64,000 nucleotides of DNA from Arthrobacter sp. PsM3. Its GTDB lineage: Bacteria > Actinomycetota > Actinomycetes > Actinomycetales > Micrococcaceae. This document shows positions 8,756-16,763 of this stretch, one piece after another. How positions within the stretch are numbered: position 1 is the first letter of the stretch; each line of letters starts with the position of its first letter. Location: the NCBI RefSeq assembly GCF_030433895.1, contig NZ_JARUXE010000020.1:1-64000 (forward strand). The letters run 5' to 3'. A program made the translations under genes and the position numbers. Under the pieces are notes generated by a model that saw nothing but the letters and a program-made list of their open reading frames with translations, had not been told where the DNA came from and searched no databases.

Positions 8756-8761
8756 GGTCCG

Positions 8762-10225
8762 GTGAGCACTCAGACAAGCACCCCCGCACCCGCCGGAAAG
8801 ACCGGCTTCCAGCTGCCCAAGTGGGCCGGCTCGTTCGGCTTCCAGATCATCGCCGCCCTGATCGTCGGGCTGGGCCTGGGCCTCCTGGCCAAGTACACGG
8901 GCAGCACCAAGGCGAGCCCGAACGCCCTCGGCGCCACGCTGCAGACCATCGGCTCGAGCTACGTCTCGCTGCTGCAGACCGCCGTCGTGCCCCTCATCTT
9001 CACCGCCGTCGTCAGCTCCATCTCCAACCTGCGCGCCGTCTCCAACGCCGCCCGGCTGGCCTGGAACACGCTGCTCTGGTTCGCCATCACGGCGCTGATC
9101 TCCGTGCTGATCGGCATCGGACTGGGCGTGTTCCTGCAGCCCGGCGCCAACACCGGCATCACCCAGGAGGCCAAGTACGCCGGCAAGTCCGGCGACTGGT
9201 GGGCCTTCCTGACGGGCCTGTTCCCGAAGAACTTCCTCGGCCTTGGCGCCAGCACCACCGTCACCGAGGGCGTCGCCAGCACCACGGTGAGCTTCAACGT
9301 CCTGCAGATCCTGGTGATCGCGGTCGCCGTCGGCATCGCGGCACTGAAGGTGGGCAAGGCCGCCGAGCCGTTCCTGAGCCTCAACGCCTCCGCCCTTGCC
9401 GTGATCCAGAAGGTCCTTTGGTGGATCATCCGGATCGCCCCGATCGGCACCGTCGGCCTGATCGGCAACGCTGTGGCCATCTACGGCTGGGACACCATCG
9501 GCTCCCTGGGCAAATTCACCTTCGCGGTCTATGTGGGTCTGGCACTCGTGCTGTTCGTCGTCTATCCGGTCCTGGTCCGCACCCACGGCCTGTCCGTCAA
9601 GCAGTACTTCTCGGGCGTCTGGCCGGCGGTGCAGCTGGCCTTCGTCTCCCGCTCCTCGGTGGGCACCCTGCCGCTGACCCAGCGCGTGACCGAACGCAGC
9701 CTGGGCGTCCCCCGCGCCTACGCCTCGTTCGCCGTGCCGCTGGGCGCCACCACCAAGATGGATGGCTGCGCCGCGATCTACCCGGCCATCTCGGCGATCT
9801 TCGTCGCCCAGTTCTTCGGCATCCAGCTCGACTTCACCCAGTACCTGCTGATCGCCCTCGTCTCCGTGCTCGGCTCCGCCGCGACCGCCGGCACCACCGG
9901 CGCCGTCGTGATGCTGACCCTGACCCTCTCCACTTTGGGACTGCCGCTGGCCGGCGTCGGGCTGCTGCTGGCAATCGACCCGATCCTGGACATGGGCCGC
10001 ACCGCCGTCAACGTGGCCGGGCAGGCACTCATCCCCACCATCGTGGCCAAGCGCCAGGGCATCCTCGACGAGACACTGTACAACGCACCGCGCACCGGTG
10101 ACCCGTTCTCCGACGAAGTCGACGGCACAGTCGACGACGCCGGCACGGCCGCCGTCGACCCCTCCGCTGCCGCTGCTCCCGCGGCGTCGCCGGAAGGCCG
10201 CGAGCTGGCCGGCGCCAAGGCGTAA
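8762..10225 (+). CDS. dicarboxylate/amino acid:cation symporter (DAACS family)
   Basis: A 487-aa inner-membrane secondary transporter of the GltP/DctA family (glutamate, aspartate or C4-dicarboxylates with Na+ or H+). Family signatures are SRSSVGTLPLT (re-entrant loop 1, Ser-rich), GATTKMDGCA (the NMDGT-type unwound helix, here KMDG), GSAATAGTTGAVV (re-entrant loop 2) and IDPILDMGRTAVNV with the substrate-binding Asp/Arg/Asn cluster. A hydrophilic Ala/Pro-rich tail of about 50 residues follows the last helix. It is monocistronic, bounded by a leaderless promoter and by the strong hairpin at 10248-10282. Substrate preference cannot be told from sequence alone. Confidence 0.92.
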   Translation: MSTQTSTPAPAGKTGFQLPKWAGSFGFQIIAALIVGLGLGLLAKYTGSTKASPNALGATLQTIGSSYVSLLQTAVVPLIFTAVVSSISNLRAVSNAARLAWNTLLWFAITALISVLIGIGLGVFLQPGANTGITQEAKYAGKSGDWWAFLTGLFPKNFLGLGASTTVTEGVASTTVSFNVLQILVIAVAVGIAALKVGKAAEPFLSLNASALAVIQKVLWWIIRIAPIGTVGLIGNAVAIYGWDTIGSLGKFTFAVYVGLALVLFVVYPVLVRTHGLSVKQYFSGVWPAVQLAFVSRSSVGTLPLTQRVTERSLGVPRAYASFAVPLGATTKMDGCAAIYPAISAIFVAQFFGIQLDFTQYLLIALVSVLGSAATAGTTGAVVMLTLTLSTLGLPLAGVGLLLAIDPILDMGRTAVNVAGQALIPTIVAKRQGILDETLYNAPRTGDPFSDEVDGTVDDAGTAAVDPSAAAAPAASPEGRELAGAKA

Positions 10226-10247
10226 CCGCTGCACCAGGCACGAGCAA

Positions 10248-10282
10248 AAAGAAGTCCCCGGGAACCTCCCGGGGACTTCTTT
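10248..10282. terminator. intrinsic terminator (convergent)
   Basis: A perfect 16-bp stem (left arm 10248-10263, right arm 10267-10282) with a 3-base loop, A-rich before and T-rich after, so it can act in both directions between the symporter and the convergent secreted-protein gene. Confidence 0.9.
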
Positions 10283-10319
10283 GGTTGTGCCGCGTCAGGA
10301 TCGGCGGCTAAGCGGGGGC

Positions 10320-10898
10320 CTAGTGTCCGCCTCCGCCAATCACGCCCTTCTCGACGGCCTTCGTGACGGCGTCCGCCTCGGCCTGGGTCAGCGTGCCGTC
10401 GGTGACGGCTTTGTCCAGCCTGGTCGTCAGTTCCGCAGCACGGTCGGCCTGGGCCGCGGTCCGCAGCTCCTCCAGGGCTGTCGTGACCTTCGCTTCGTCA
10501 ATCCCCAGCGACGCCGCCAGCGACTTCGCCAGGGCCGCGTCCATCGCGGCGCGATCCGGCTTGGTGCCTTCGGCCGGCGGGGTAGTGGGCTTGTTGGCCT
10601 CGCGGAAGGCCTGCAGGGCCTCAGTCACCTTGGCCTCGTCAACGCCGAGCTTGGCAGCCAGTGCGGCAGCCTGGGCGCCGCCGCGCTCTCCGCCGCGGCC
10701 GGGTCCGTGGCCGGGTCCGTGGCCGCCGCGCATGCCCTGACCGTCGGTGCTGCCGGGCGTCGCGTTCGCCGAGGCGTTGGAGCTGGGGGCTGGGGTCGGA
10801 GTGGTGGCTGCCGACGCCATCCCGGTAACTCCAAGGCCTGCGCCCAGAGCGAGAGCCCCGGCCGAAATGGCGAGCGTAATTCTCTTCGTACGTGTCAT
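10320..10898 (-). CDS. secreted protein with two helical DEAKV repeats
   Basis: A 192-aa exported protein of unknown function. Residues 1-30 are a signal peptide (MTRTKR, hydrophobic core, GMASAA cleavage region). A Ser/Asn/Pro linker follows, then a His/Gly-rich patch (about 52-68) with a GHGPGHGPG run that could bind metal. Next come two copies of a 25-30-residue helical unit (LAAKLGVDEAKVTEAL and LAASLGIDEAKVTTAL) and a C-terminal third unit (LTQAEADAVTKAVEKG). AGGAGA sits 8 bases before the chosen ATG; a longer frame to 10937 lacks this support. It is convergent with the symporter. Confidence 0.8.
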   Translation of the reverse strand: MTRTKRITLAISAGALALGAGLGVTGMASAATTPTPAPSSNASANATPGSTDGQGMRGGHGPGHGPGRGGERGGAQAAALAAKLGVDEAKVTEALQAFREANKPTTPPAEGTKPDRAAMDAALAKSLAASLGIDEAKVTTALEELRTAAQADRAAELTTRLDKAVTDGTLTQAEADAVTKAVEKGVIGGGGH

Positions 10899-11098
10899 GT
10901 GCTGTCTCCTGGTCTGCAGCATGGTGCCCGCTGCCATTGGCTACTGTCTCTTCCAAGACGTAGTTCAAGTGTCCGCCAGCCGCATCTGCGGGAGCTGTCC
11001 GGAACCTTTCATCTTCCTGTGAACGTTTCCAAGGGGCTCCGGGCGAATCATTCGGCCGGGCTCCCGCGGCTGTCCCGGTCCGCGCGTCCCGAGGTGGG

Positions 11099-11104
11099 TA
11101 GGCT
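11099..11104 (+). promoter_or_regulatory. leaderless -10 hexamer for the YbjQ gene
   Basis: TAGGCT, 6 bp (CGGGGC), then the ATG at 11111. Confidence 0.6.
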
Positions 11105-11110
11105 CGGGGC

Positions 11111-11503
11111 ATGCTGATCGTGACTTCCAGTGACATCCCGGGCCATCGTATCGACGCCGTTTTCGGCGAGGTGATGGGGCTTACCGTCCGCGCCCGGGAT
11201 ATCGGCAACCAGATGCTGGCCGGCTTCCGCTCAATCGGCGGCGGGGAACTGCCCGAAATGACGCGCATGCTCTACGAGAGCAGGCAGCAGGTCATGGCCC
11301 GAATGGTGACCGAGGCAGAGCAACGCGGTGCCAATGCCATTGTTGCCATGCGCTTCGACAACTCCCAGCTGGGGACCACCTGGACCGAGGTCTGCGCCTA
11401 CGGCACGGCCGTGTTCGCCATCCCCATCCCGGCGGGGGAGCCGGGCGCCACGGGCCAGTCCATTTTTCTGACGAAGTCCGAGCCGGAGAAAAACTTGCCC
11501 TGA
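11111..11503 (+). CDS. YbjQ family (UPF0145/DUF74) protein
   Basis: A 130-aa cytoplasmic protein with the whole family domain: N-terminal TSSDIPGHRIDAVFGEVMGLTVRA, the GGELPEMTRMLYESRQ helix, GANAIVAMRFD and a C-terminal strand AYGTAVFAIPI. YbjQ-type proteins form pentameric rings and are often annotated as heavy-metal binding; the true function is unsettled. It is monocistronic and leaderless and lies directly upstream of the TetR gene. Confidence 0.88.
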   Translation: MLIVTSSDIPGHRIDAVFGEVMGLTVRARDIGNQMLAGFRSIGGGELPEMTRMLYESRQQVMARMVTEAEQRGANAIVAMRFDNSQLGTTWTEVCAYGTAVFAIPIPAGEPGATGQSIFLTKSEPEKNLP

Positions 11504-11533
11504 GTGCAAACATGCACGTAGTGTAAGTGCGTG
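11504..11533. promoter_or_regulatory. candidate TetR auto-operator overlapping its promoter
   Basis: Two overlapping inverted repeats: GTGC-N6-GCAC (11504-11517) and CATGCAC-N9-GTGCGTG (11511-11533, one mismatch). The second straddles the -10 hexamer and start codon of the tetR-like gene, a typical place for autorepression. Confidence 0.45.
11519..11524 (+). promoter_or_regulatory. leaderless -10 hexamer for tetR-mmpL
   Basis: TAGTGT, 6 bp (AAGTGC), then the GTG at 11531. Confidence 0.6.
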
Positions 11534-12277
11534 TCCGCTTCCAGTTATCTCCGCGCAGCCGCGCCTCCGGCGTCCGGCACCCCGCCTGAGGCGCCGTCGC
11601 GCCGTGAGCTGAACAAGGCGGCCACCCGCCAGGCGATCACCGCCGCCGCCTTGGCGCTCCTCCGCTCCAGCGGCCCCGGCAACTTCACGGTCGAGGACAT
11701 CGCCGACGCCGCCGGCATATCCCGCCGCACCTTCTTCAACTACTTCGGCAGCACCGAAGCCGCCATCGCCGCCGTCACGTTCGGCTTCCTGGACACGGCG
11801 CTTCAGCAGTTCCGGCTGCGGCCGGTCGGGGAACCCTTCCTGGAATCCGCCCGGGCCGCCCTCGTGGAACTCGCAGATCCGATGACCGTCGCTCCCCTGG
11901 CCGAGCTGTACAGCCTTGGCCAGGCCAACCCGCAACTGAGCAGGTCCGAGCTGGAAGCCTGGGACCACTGCACCGCCCAAATCATCTCCGCGGCCCGCGA
12001 GCGCTTCAGCGCCGGCGGCGGCGTCGAACTCGATGAGCTGTACCTCCGCGCACTGGCCGGCTCTGTCATTTCCTGCGGCAAAGCCGCGATGGACGTCTGG
12101 TTCGCCCGATGCGGCGGATCCCTGACGCCGGAATCCCTGTCCACCCTCCGGCACCTCCTGATCAATTCCATGAGCCTGCTGGGCTCCGGGTTCGCCCGCC
12201 CCGACACCGTCCAGCCCACCCTGACAGCCACCCCGGCCGCCAACTCCACCGACTCCCCTTCCCCAGATCGGCACTGA
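11531..12277 (+). CDS. TetR family transcriptional regulator
   Basis: A 248-aa repressor-type protein. After an Ala/Pro-rich stretch of about 25 residues comes the helix-turn-helix: RRELNKAATRQAITAAALAL, then FTVEDIADAAGISRRTFFNYFGSTEAAI (about residues 57-85). The variable C-terminal ligand domain has SVISCGKAAMDVWF. It is transcribed with the MMPL exporter one base after its stop, so it most likely controls that exporter in response to an exported or toxic lipophilic ligand; the ligand is unknown. Its own start is overlapped by inverted repeats. Confidence 0.9.
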   Translation: MSASSYLRAAAPPASGTPPEAPSRRELNKAATRQAITAAALALLRSSGPGNFTVEDIADAAGISRRTFFNYFGSTEAAIAAVTFGFLDTALQQFRLRPVGEPFLESARAALVELADPMTVAPLAELYSLGQANPQLSRSELEAWDHCTAQIISAARERFSAGGGVELDELYLRALAGSVISCGKAAMDVWFARCGGSLTPESLSTLRHLLINSMSLLGSGFARPDTVQPTLTATPAANSTDSPSPDRH

Positions 12278-12278
12278 C

Positions 12279-14822
12279 ATGGCCCTACTGCTCTACCGCC
12301 TCGGCAAGTTCTCCTACCGCCACCGCTGGCTCGTCATCTCCGTCTGGCTTGCCGTCATGGTCGCCGTCGGTGGCGCGGCAGCCGCCTTCCACGGCACCCT
12401 GTCCAACAACTTCCAGATCCCGGGCACCGAAACCCAGCAGATGGCAGACAAGTTGAAGAAGGAGCTTCCCTCATCCTCCGGCGGTTCCGCCAGCGTGGTG
12501 TTCGAAGCCAACGACGCCCGGTTCAGCCCGGCCGGCCAGGAAGCCGTGACGGCTGCCCTCGCCAAGCTCAAGTCCCTTCCGGACGTCCAGGGCACGGTTG
12601 ATCCCTTCGCCACGCAGGCCCAGCTGGACAAGGCCGCCACAGACCTCGCCGCAGGTAAGGAGCAGTCCGCTGCCGGCAAGGCCCAGCTGGAGACGGCCGC
12701 CGCCGAACTCGCTGCAGGAAAGGCCAAGCTGGACGCTGCCGAACAGCAGATGACGGCCGCCGGACTGCCGCCCGCTGCGATTGAGGCCCAGCTCGGCCAG
12801 CAGAAGGCAGCCCTCACGGCAGGTCAGGCCAAGATCGACGCCGGCACCACGGAACTGGAAGCCGGCGTAGTCAAGCTGGCCCTTGGCACCCGGCAGTTGG
12901 AGGCTTCCAAGGGCCTCCGCTTCGTCTCCGCGGACGGCAAGGCCGCGATCGCGCAGATCCAGTTCAAGACCTCCATCAACGGGCTCAAGCCCGAGGTCCG
13001 CCAGGAAGTCCAGGACATCGTCAAGGAGGTTTCCGCCGCCAACGTGACCGCGCTGCCGAGCAAGGAAATCAGCGAGGACATCTCCGAGCTCTTTGGCACC
13101 GCCGAGATCCTCGGCATCGCGGTGGCAGCCCTGGTCCTGATCATCATGCTCGGGACCCTGGTCGCGGCCGGGCTTCCGCTGCTGATGGCCGTGGTCGGCG
13201 TCGCCGTCGGTGTGGGTGCCACCTTCGCCCTGAGCGGGGCCTTCGACATGAGTTCCATCTCCCCGATGCTGGCGCTGATGCTGGGCCTCGCCGTGGGGAT
13301 CGACTACTCCCTGTTTATCGTCAACCGGCACCGCGGGCAGCTGCTCTCCGGCATGGACCCCGAGGAGTCCGTGGCCCTGGCCACCGGCACCTCCGGCAAT
13401 GCTGTGCTTTTCGCCGGCCTGACCGTCATCATCGCCCTCGCAGCCCTCGTTGTCCCGGGTCTTCCGTTCCTGGCCGTCATGGGCCTCTCCGCCGCCGCCA
13501 CGGTGGCCGTCGCCGTCGTCGTCGCCCTGACCCTGACGCCGGCTGTGCTCTCCCTCGTGGGCCGGAAACTGATCTCCAAGCGGGCCTGGGCCAAGGCGGA
13601 CAAGCACAATGCCGCTCCGGGCCACGAAACCGAGGACCGCGCCAAGGACGAATACCGCAGCAGCCACGGCTGGGGCGGCATCGTCACCAAGCACCCGTGG
13701 CTGGCCCTGCTGGCCGGTGTGGTGCTGCTCGGTGTCCTGGCGCTGCCGGCCAGCCAGCTCCGGCTCGCCTTGCCGGACGCCAGCTCCGAGCCGGTCTCCT
13801 CGCAGGCCTTCAAGGCCTACGACGTCACCAAGCGGAGCTTCGGCGAAGGGATGACCGGCCCGATCATCGTGGTGGGCGACCTCCCCGCCGGACTCAGCGA
13901 AGCCGACGCGAAGGCCAAGCAGTTCGACGTCGCGGACATCCTGCGCGGGACCCAGAATGTCAGCGCCGCCGTGCCGCTGGCCCTGAGCGAGGACCGCCGC
14001 ACTGCCGTGTTCCAGGTCATCCCGAACGAAGGCCCGGCCAGCGCCAGCACCGTGCAGGTGGTCTCCGAACTCCGCGCCGAAAAGGGCCAGATCAAGGACA
14101 GCACCGGCGTCAGCATCGGGCTCACCGGACAGACCGCCGGAAACGTCGATGTGTCCACCAAACTCGGTGACGCACTGCCGCCGTACCTGGCGATCGTGGT
14201 GGGCCTCTCGCTGATCCTGCTGCTGCTCGTGTTCCGCTCCATCTGGGTGCCGCTGCTGGCCACCGGCGGATTCCTGCTCTCGCTCGCCGCCGCGTTCGGC
14301 GCCGTCGTCGCGGTCTACCAGTGGGGCTGGCTGGGGACCATCTTCGGCGTCGAGAACCCGGGCGCCGTGCTGAGCTTCCTGCCGATTATCCTGATCGGTG
14401 TGCTGTTCGGCCTGGCCATGGACTACCAGGTGTTTATCGCCTCGGGAATGCGCGAGTCCTACATGCACGGCGAACCGGCCAAGCATGCGGTCCGCTCGGG
14501 CTTCAGCCACGCGGCCGCCGTGGTCACCGCGGCCGCGATCATCATGGTCAGCGTGTTCTCGGGCTTCATCTTCTCGCACCTGAACATGGTCCGGCCGTTG
14601 GGCTTCGCGATGGCCTTCGGTGTCCTGATCGACGCGTTCGTGGTCCGGATGACGATCGTCCCGGCGGTGATGTACCTGCTTGGTGAGAGGGCCTGGTGGC
14701 TCCCGCGCTGGCTGGACCGCATCCTGCCGGACGTGGACGTTGAAGGCGCCAAGCTGCGCAAGCCGGCCCGCGCCGCAGCGGCCTCACCCGAGGCTGAGCC
14801 TGTAACGGTCGCCGCACGGTAG
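12279..14822 (+). CDS. MMPL family RND-type transporter
   Basis: An 847-aa inner-membrane transporter with the duplicated RND topology: helix 1 (about 18-38), a large extracytoplasmic loop, a six-helix bundle (about 275-435), a second loop and a second bundle (about 635-810). The first bundle carries GLAVGIDYSLFIVNRHR and the second FGLAMDYQVFIASGMRE; the Asp-Tyr pairs in these are the proton-relay residues of MmpL proteins. Loop 1 contains an inserted Ala/Lys/Gln-rich coiled coil (about residues 105-210) with repeated AAGKxxLxxA units, a feature of YdfJ-type members. Likely substrates are lipids or lipophilic drugs; the coupled TetR gene points to inducible efflux. Confidence 0.92.
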   Translation: MALLLYRLGKFSYRHRWLVISVWLAVMVAVGGAAAAFHGTLSNNFQIPGTETQQMADKLKKELPSSSGGSASVVFEANDARFSPAGQEAVTAALAKLKSLPDVQGTVDPFATQAQLDKAATDLAAGKEQSAAGKAQLETAAAELAAGKAKLDAAEQQMTAAGLPPAAIEAQLGQQKAALTAGQAKIDAGTTELEAGVVKLALGTRQLEASKGLRFVSADGKAAIAQIQFKTSINGLKPEVRQEVQDIVKEVSAANVTALPSKEISEDISELFGTAEILGIAVAALVLIIMLGTLVAAGLPLLMAVVGVAVGVGATFALSGAFDMSSISPMLALMLGLAVGIDYSLFIVNRHRGQLLSGMDPEESVALATGTSGNAVLFAGLTVIIALAALVVPGLPFLAVMGLSAAATVAVAVVVALTLTPAVLSLVGRKLISKRAWAKADKHNAAPGHETEDRAKDEYRSSHGWGGIVTKHPWLALLAGVVLLGVLALPASQLRLALPDASSEPVSSQAFKAYDVTKRSFGEGMTGPIIVVGDLPAGLSEADAKAKQFDVADILRGTQNVSAAVPLALSEDRRTAVFQVIPNEGPASASTVQVVSELRAEKGQIKDSTGVSIGLTGQTAGNVDVSTKLGDALPPYLAIVVGLSLILLLLVFRSIWVPLLATGGFLLSLAAAFGAVVAVYQWGWLGTIFGVENPGAVLSFLPIILIGVLFGLAMDYQVFIASGMRESYMHGEPAKHAVRSGFSHAAAVVTAAAIIMVSVFSGFIFSHLNMVRPLGFAMAFGVLIDAFVVRMTIVPAVMYLLGERAWWLPRWLDRILPDVDVEGAKLRKPARAAAASPEAEPVTVAAR

Positions 14823-14841
14823 CGTCCGCCGTCGACACGCA

Positions 14842-14873
14842 ACTGCCCGCTGATCACACGATCGGCGGGCAGT
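14842..14873. terminator. terminator-like hairpin
   Basis: A 14-bp stem (one G-T wobble) with a 4-base ACAC loop between the convergent MMPL gene and the cytochrome operon; only a weak T stretch follows. Confidence 0.65.
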
Positions 14874-14905
14874 CTCGTATCCGGCCCCCTGGCCTGGAGG
14901 CAGAC

Positions 14906-15859
14906 TCAGCGATTGCGGTAGTAGTCCTTCCAGACCAAACGATGAAGAGGGATCTTCCGTGGCAGCGACCTCAGACCGGGGATGAACGGCAGGAAGGCCA
15001 GCAATGCCGTGAGCACGAGCATCGTGATGACGACCAGGGCATCGGCATTGGGAGCGGACTTGAACGGTTCCACCTGGTAAAGGAGCGAGAAGAGCCACAG
15101 CCAGGACTGCCCCGGAGTATCGCCGGTTTCGTTCATCACACCCCACTGATCCCCGGAGAGGTGCTGGCTTGCCGCAAGACCCGGGAAGTAGCCTCCGTCT
15201 CCCAGAAACAGGAGGCTTCGGGTGTAGTCCATGTTGTAGAAATTTCCGCCGCTCTGCAGTACGCCGTCCAGACTGCCCTGGCGCGCCATGTCCAGCAATG
15301 CGCCGGTCAGCGCCGGGACCGGGCCGTAGTCGCCATCGGCCACCTTGGCCGGGTCGTTGTCCGGCGCAGCGGCGAGGGCGATGGAATAGGCAGCTGCCCA
15401 GTCCGAGCGCTGCTGGTCGGTGCCGGCCGTCCAAAGTGCAAGGTCAGCTGGCGGCGACGGCAGCGTCGCCAGCGGGGCGGTCACGAAGTCGCTGGCGTTA
15501 TCGACCGGAAGGCGGACACCGGAGAGGCTTTGAAGGTCCACGGGGCCGACCTTCTGCGTTGCGTCCGGCGTCGAGTTGTAGGGCGGCCCGTAGCCCGCAC
15601 TATCGCTGGTTCCGGCAAGTTCCTTTGTTGCGGTGGCAACGAAATCCGCCGGGGCGGCCGTGGCCCACGCTTTGAGGCTGACGCTGGGCTCATCAGGGGA
15701 CCCGAAGATGGCGGAAACGCCAAGCACGAGCAGGCCGACAACCACGACACCGATGATCAGTTCCTTGATCAGGTCATATTCGCGGACGCTGCCCGTCCAG
15801 GGCCGGCTGGCAAGGTCGTCCGTCTTCCGCCAGGAGATGCTGCTGCTTTTCCTGGTCAT
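14906..15859 (-). CDS. double-anchored membrane protein, partner of cytochrome b6-like protein
   Basis: A 317-aa protein I do not recognise as a named family. One helix lies near the N-terminus (about 31-53) and one near the C-terminus (about 273-296), enclosing about 220 residues that should lie outside the membrane, followed by a basic cytoplasmic tail (PLHRLVWKDYYRNR). The position after a cytochrome b6-like gene is where petD (subunit IV) would stand, but there is no PEWY motif, only two helices instead of three, and no CxxCH haem site; indeed the protein has no cysteine. The ATG overlaps the upstream stop by four bases (ATGA), so it is coupled to the cytochrome. It is either a highly diverged subunit IV or a new partner subunit. 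Confidence 0.7.
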   Translation of the reverse strand: MTRKSSSISWRKTDDLASRPWTGSVREYDLIKELIIGVVVVGLLVLGVSAIFGSPDEPSVSLKAWATAAPADFVATATKELAGTSDSAGYGPPYNSTPDATQKVGPVDLQSLSGVRLPVDNASDFVTAPLATLPSPPADLALWTAGTDQQRSDWAAAYSIALAAAPDNDPAKVADGDYGPVPALTGALLDMARQGSLDGVLQSGGNFYNMDYTRSLLFLGDGGYFPGLAASQHLSGDQWGVMNETGDTPGQSWLWLFSLLYQVEPFKSAPNADALVVITMLVLTALLAFLPFIPGLRSLPRKIPLHRLVWKDYYRNR

Positions 15860-16599
15860 CGCACTGCGTCCCGGGATTCGGTGGACTCCGGAGGTTGGGT
15901 GTACCCGGGAGGTTGGGTGGACTCCCGGCGATTGTGAAGCAGTTGGGCATCGGACTCCGCCGCCTCAAGCGGCGGTGCAACGCCGTGGACCCGGACCAGC
16001 AGTACATGCAGGACCACCACCGCACCCACGGCCAGGGGCAACAGCGTGATATGCCAGGTGAAGAGTTGCCCGACGTTGGCCGCATTGAACCAGGCACCCA
16101 CTCCGACCGCGTTCAGCGCATCCTTCGCTTCAAACGCAATCCACTGGGAATCGAAGTTCGTCTGGAGCAGGTACCCGGTGAAGGCCGCCACGATGGAAAC
16201 GACGAAGGAGAGCACTCCGGTGATCCAGGTCAGGGCCCGGCCCCCGCGCCACGCCGCCATCCAGAATTTCAGCCACAGGTGCACCACCATGAAGATGAAG
16301 AAGAATTCCACACTCCACAAATGGGTGCTGTTGACGAAGCTCCCCAGCGAGGACACGTGATACCACTGGGGTCCGTTCAGTCCCAGGACGATTCCGGAGA
16401 TGACGATCCACAGCAGGGAAGCGATGGCCCCCATGCCGAAGACGTACGACCAGGACGCCACGTAGCTTGGCTGATCCTCGGGCAAGAGCTTGTCCGGAGG
16501 AAGCTTCTTCAGGAGCCACCGGCGGGCCCTGCCGGTCCAGGTGTGGGCGTCAGTTTCATCGGCCGGCGTACCGGGCCGCGGTGTCGCATGGGCGCTCAT
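15856..16599 (-). CDS. cytochrome b6-like (cytochrome b N-terminal domain) protein
   Basis: A 247-aa four-helix membrane protein with the bis-haem ligands of cytochrome b: H93 and H107 in helix B (spacing x13), H183 and H198 in helix D. The helix D spacing is x14, as in chloroplast/cyanobacterial b6, not x13 as in mitochondrial cytochrome b. The C-D loop keeps the b6 pattern (TGY near 141, VGQLF near 176), but the PWDQ quinol-site residues after TGY are replaced by QTNFDSQW. It is shorter than the fused cytochrome b of actinobacterial bc complexes, and no Rieske or cytochrome c gene is adjacent. It probably moves electrons to or from menaquinone in the membrane. It has a C-terminal hydrophilic tail with near-repeats of QPPGYTQPPESTES. 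Confidence 0.85.
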   Translation of the reverse strand: MSAHATPRPGTPADETDAHTWTGRARRWLLKKLPPDKLLPEDQPSYVASWSYVFGMGAIASLLWIVISGIVLGLNGPQWYHVSSLGSFVNSTHLWSVEFFFIFMVVHLWLKFWMAAWRGGRALTWITGVLSFVVSIVAAFTGYLLQTNFDSQWIAFEAKDALNAVGVGAWFNAANVGQLFTWHITLLPLAVGAVVVLHVLLVRVHGVAPPLEAAESDAQLLHNRRESTQPPGYTQPPESTESRDAVR

Positions 16600-16763
16600 T
16601 TCCGCCGCTTCCCGCCGGGAAAGGGAAGGACCAAGGCCAGAACGAACAGGATGATCATCACGACGATCACTATCAGGTTTCCGGACTGGATGGTGAAGCC
16701 GTCCCAGCCAAAATAAGTTCCCTCACCAACCGTGCCAACGCTTGCCACTAGCCATCCAGTCAT
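16596..16763 (-). CDS. 55-aa single-span membrane peptide, first gene of the cytochrome operon
   Basis: An ATG at 16761-16763 opens 55 codons ending in a TGA that shares ATGA with the cytochrome b6-like start. The product has a short N-terminal region (MTGWLVASVG), one hydrophobic helix (about residues 30-48, LIVIVVMIILFVLALV) and a basic end (GGKRRK). GGAGA lies about 11 bases before the ATG. Small one-helix subunits are usual in cytochrome complexes, and the tight overlap supports a real coding sequence. Not recognised as a known family. Confidence 0.7.
   Translation of the reverse strand: MTGWLVASVGTVGEGTYFGWDGFTIQSGNLIVIVVMIILFVLALVLPFPGGKRRK

Larger units (their letters stand above)
8409..8761. 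other. intergenic region with palindromic repeat and symporter promoter
   Basis: No gene is supported in these 353 bases. Near the start are two near-repeats of CCGCGCAACCGCCCCG (8454-8487), then the palindromic repeat at 8488-8544, and at the right end the leaderless promoter of the symporter. Confidence 0.5.

Noticed and set aside
12471..14579. 702-codon open frame antisense to the MMPL transporter
   Set aside because: Shadow frame rich in Gly, His, Gln and Asp; the sense strand shows clear RND topology.
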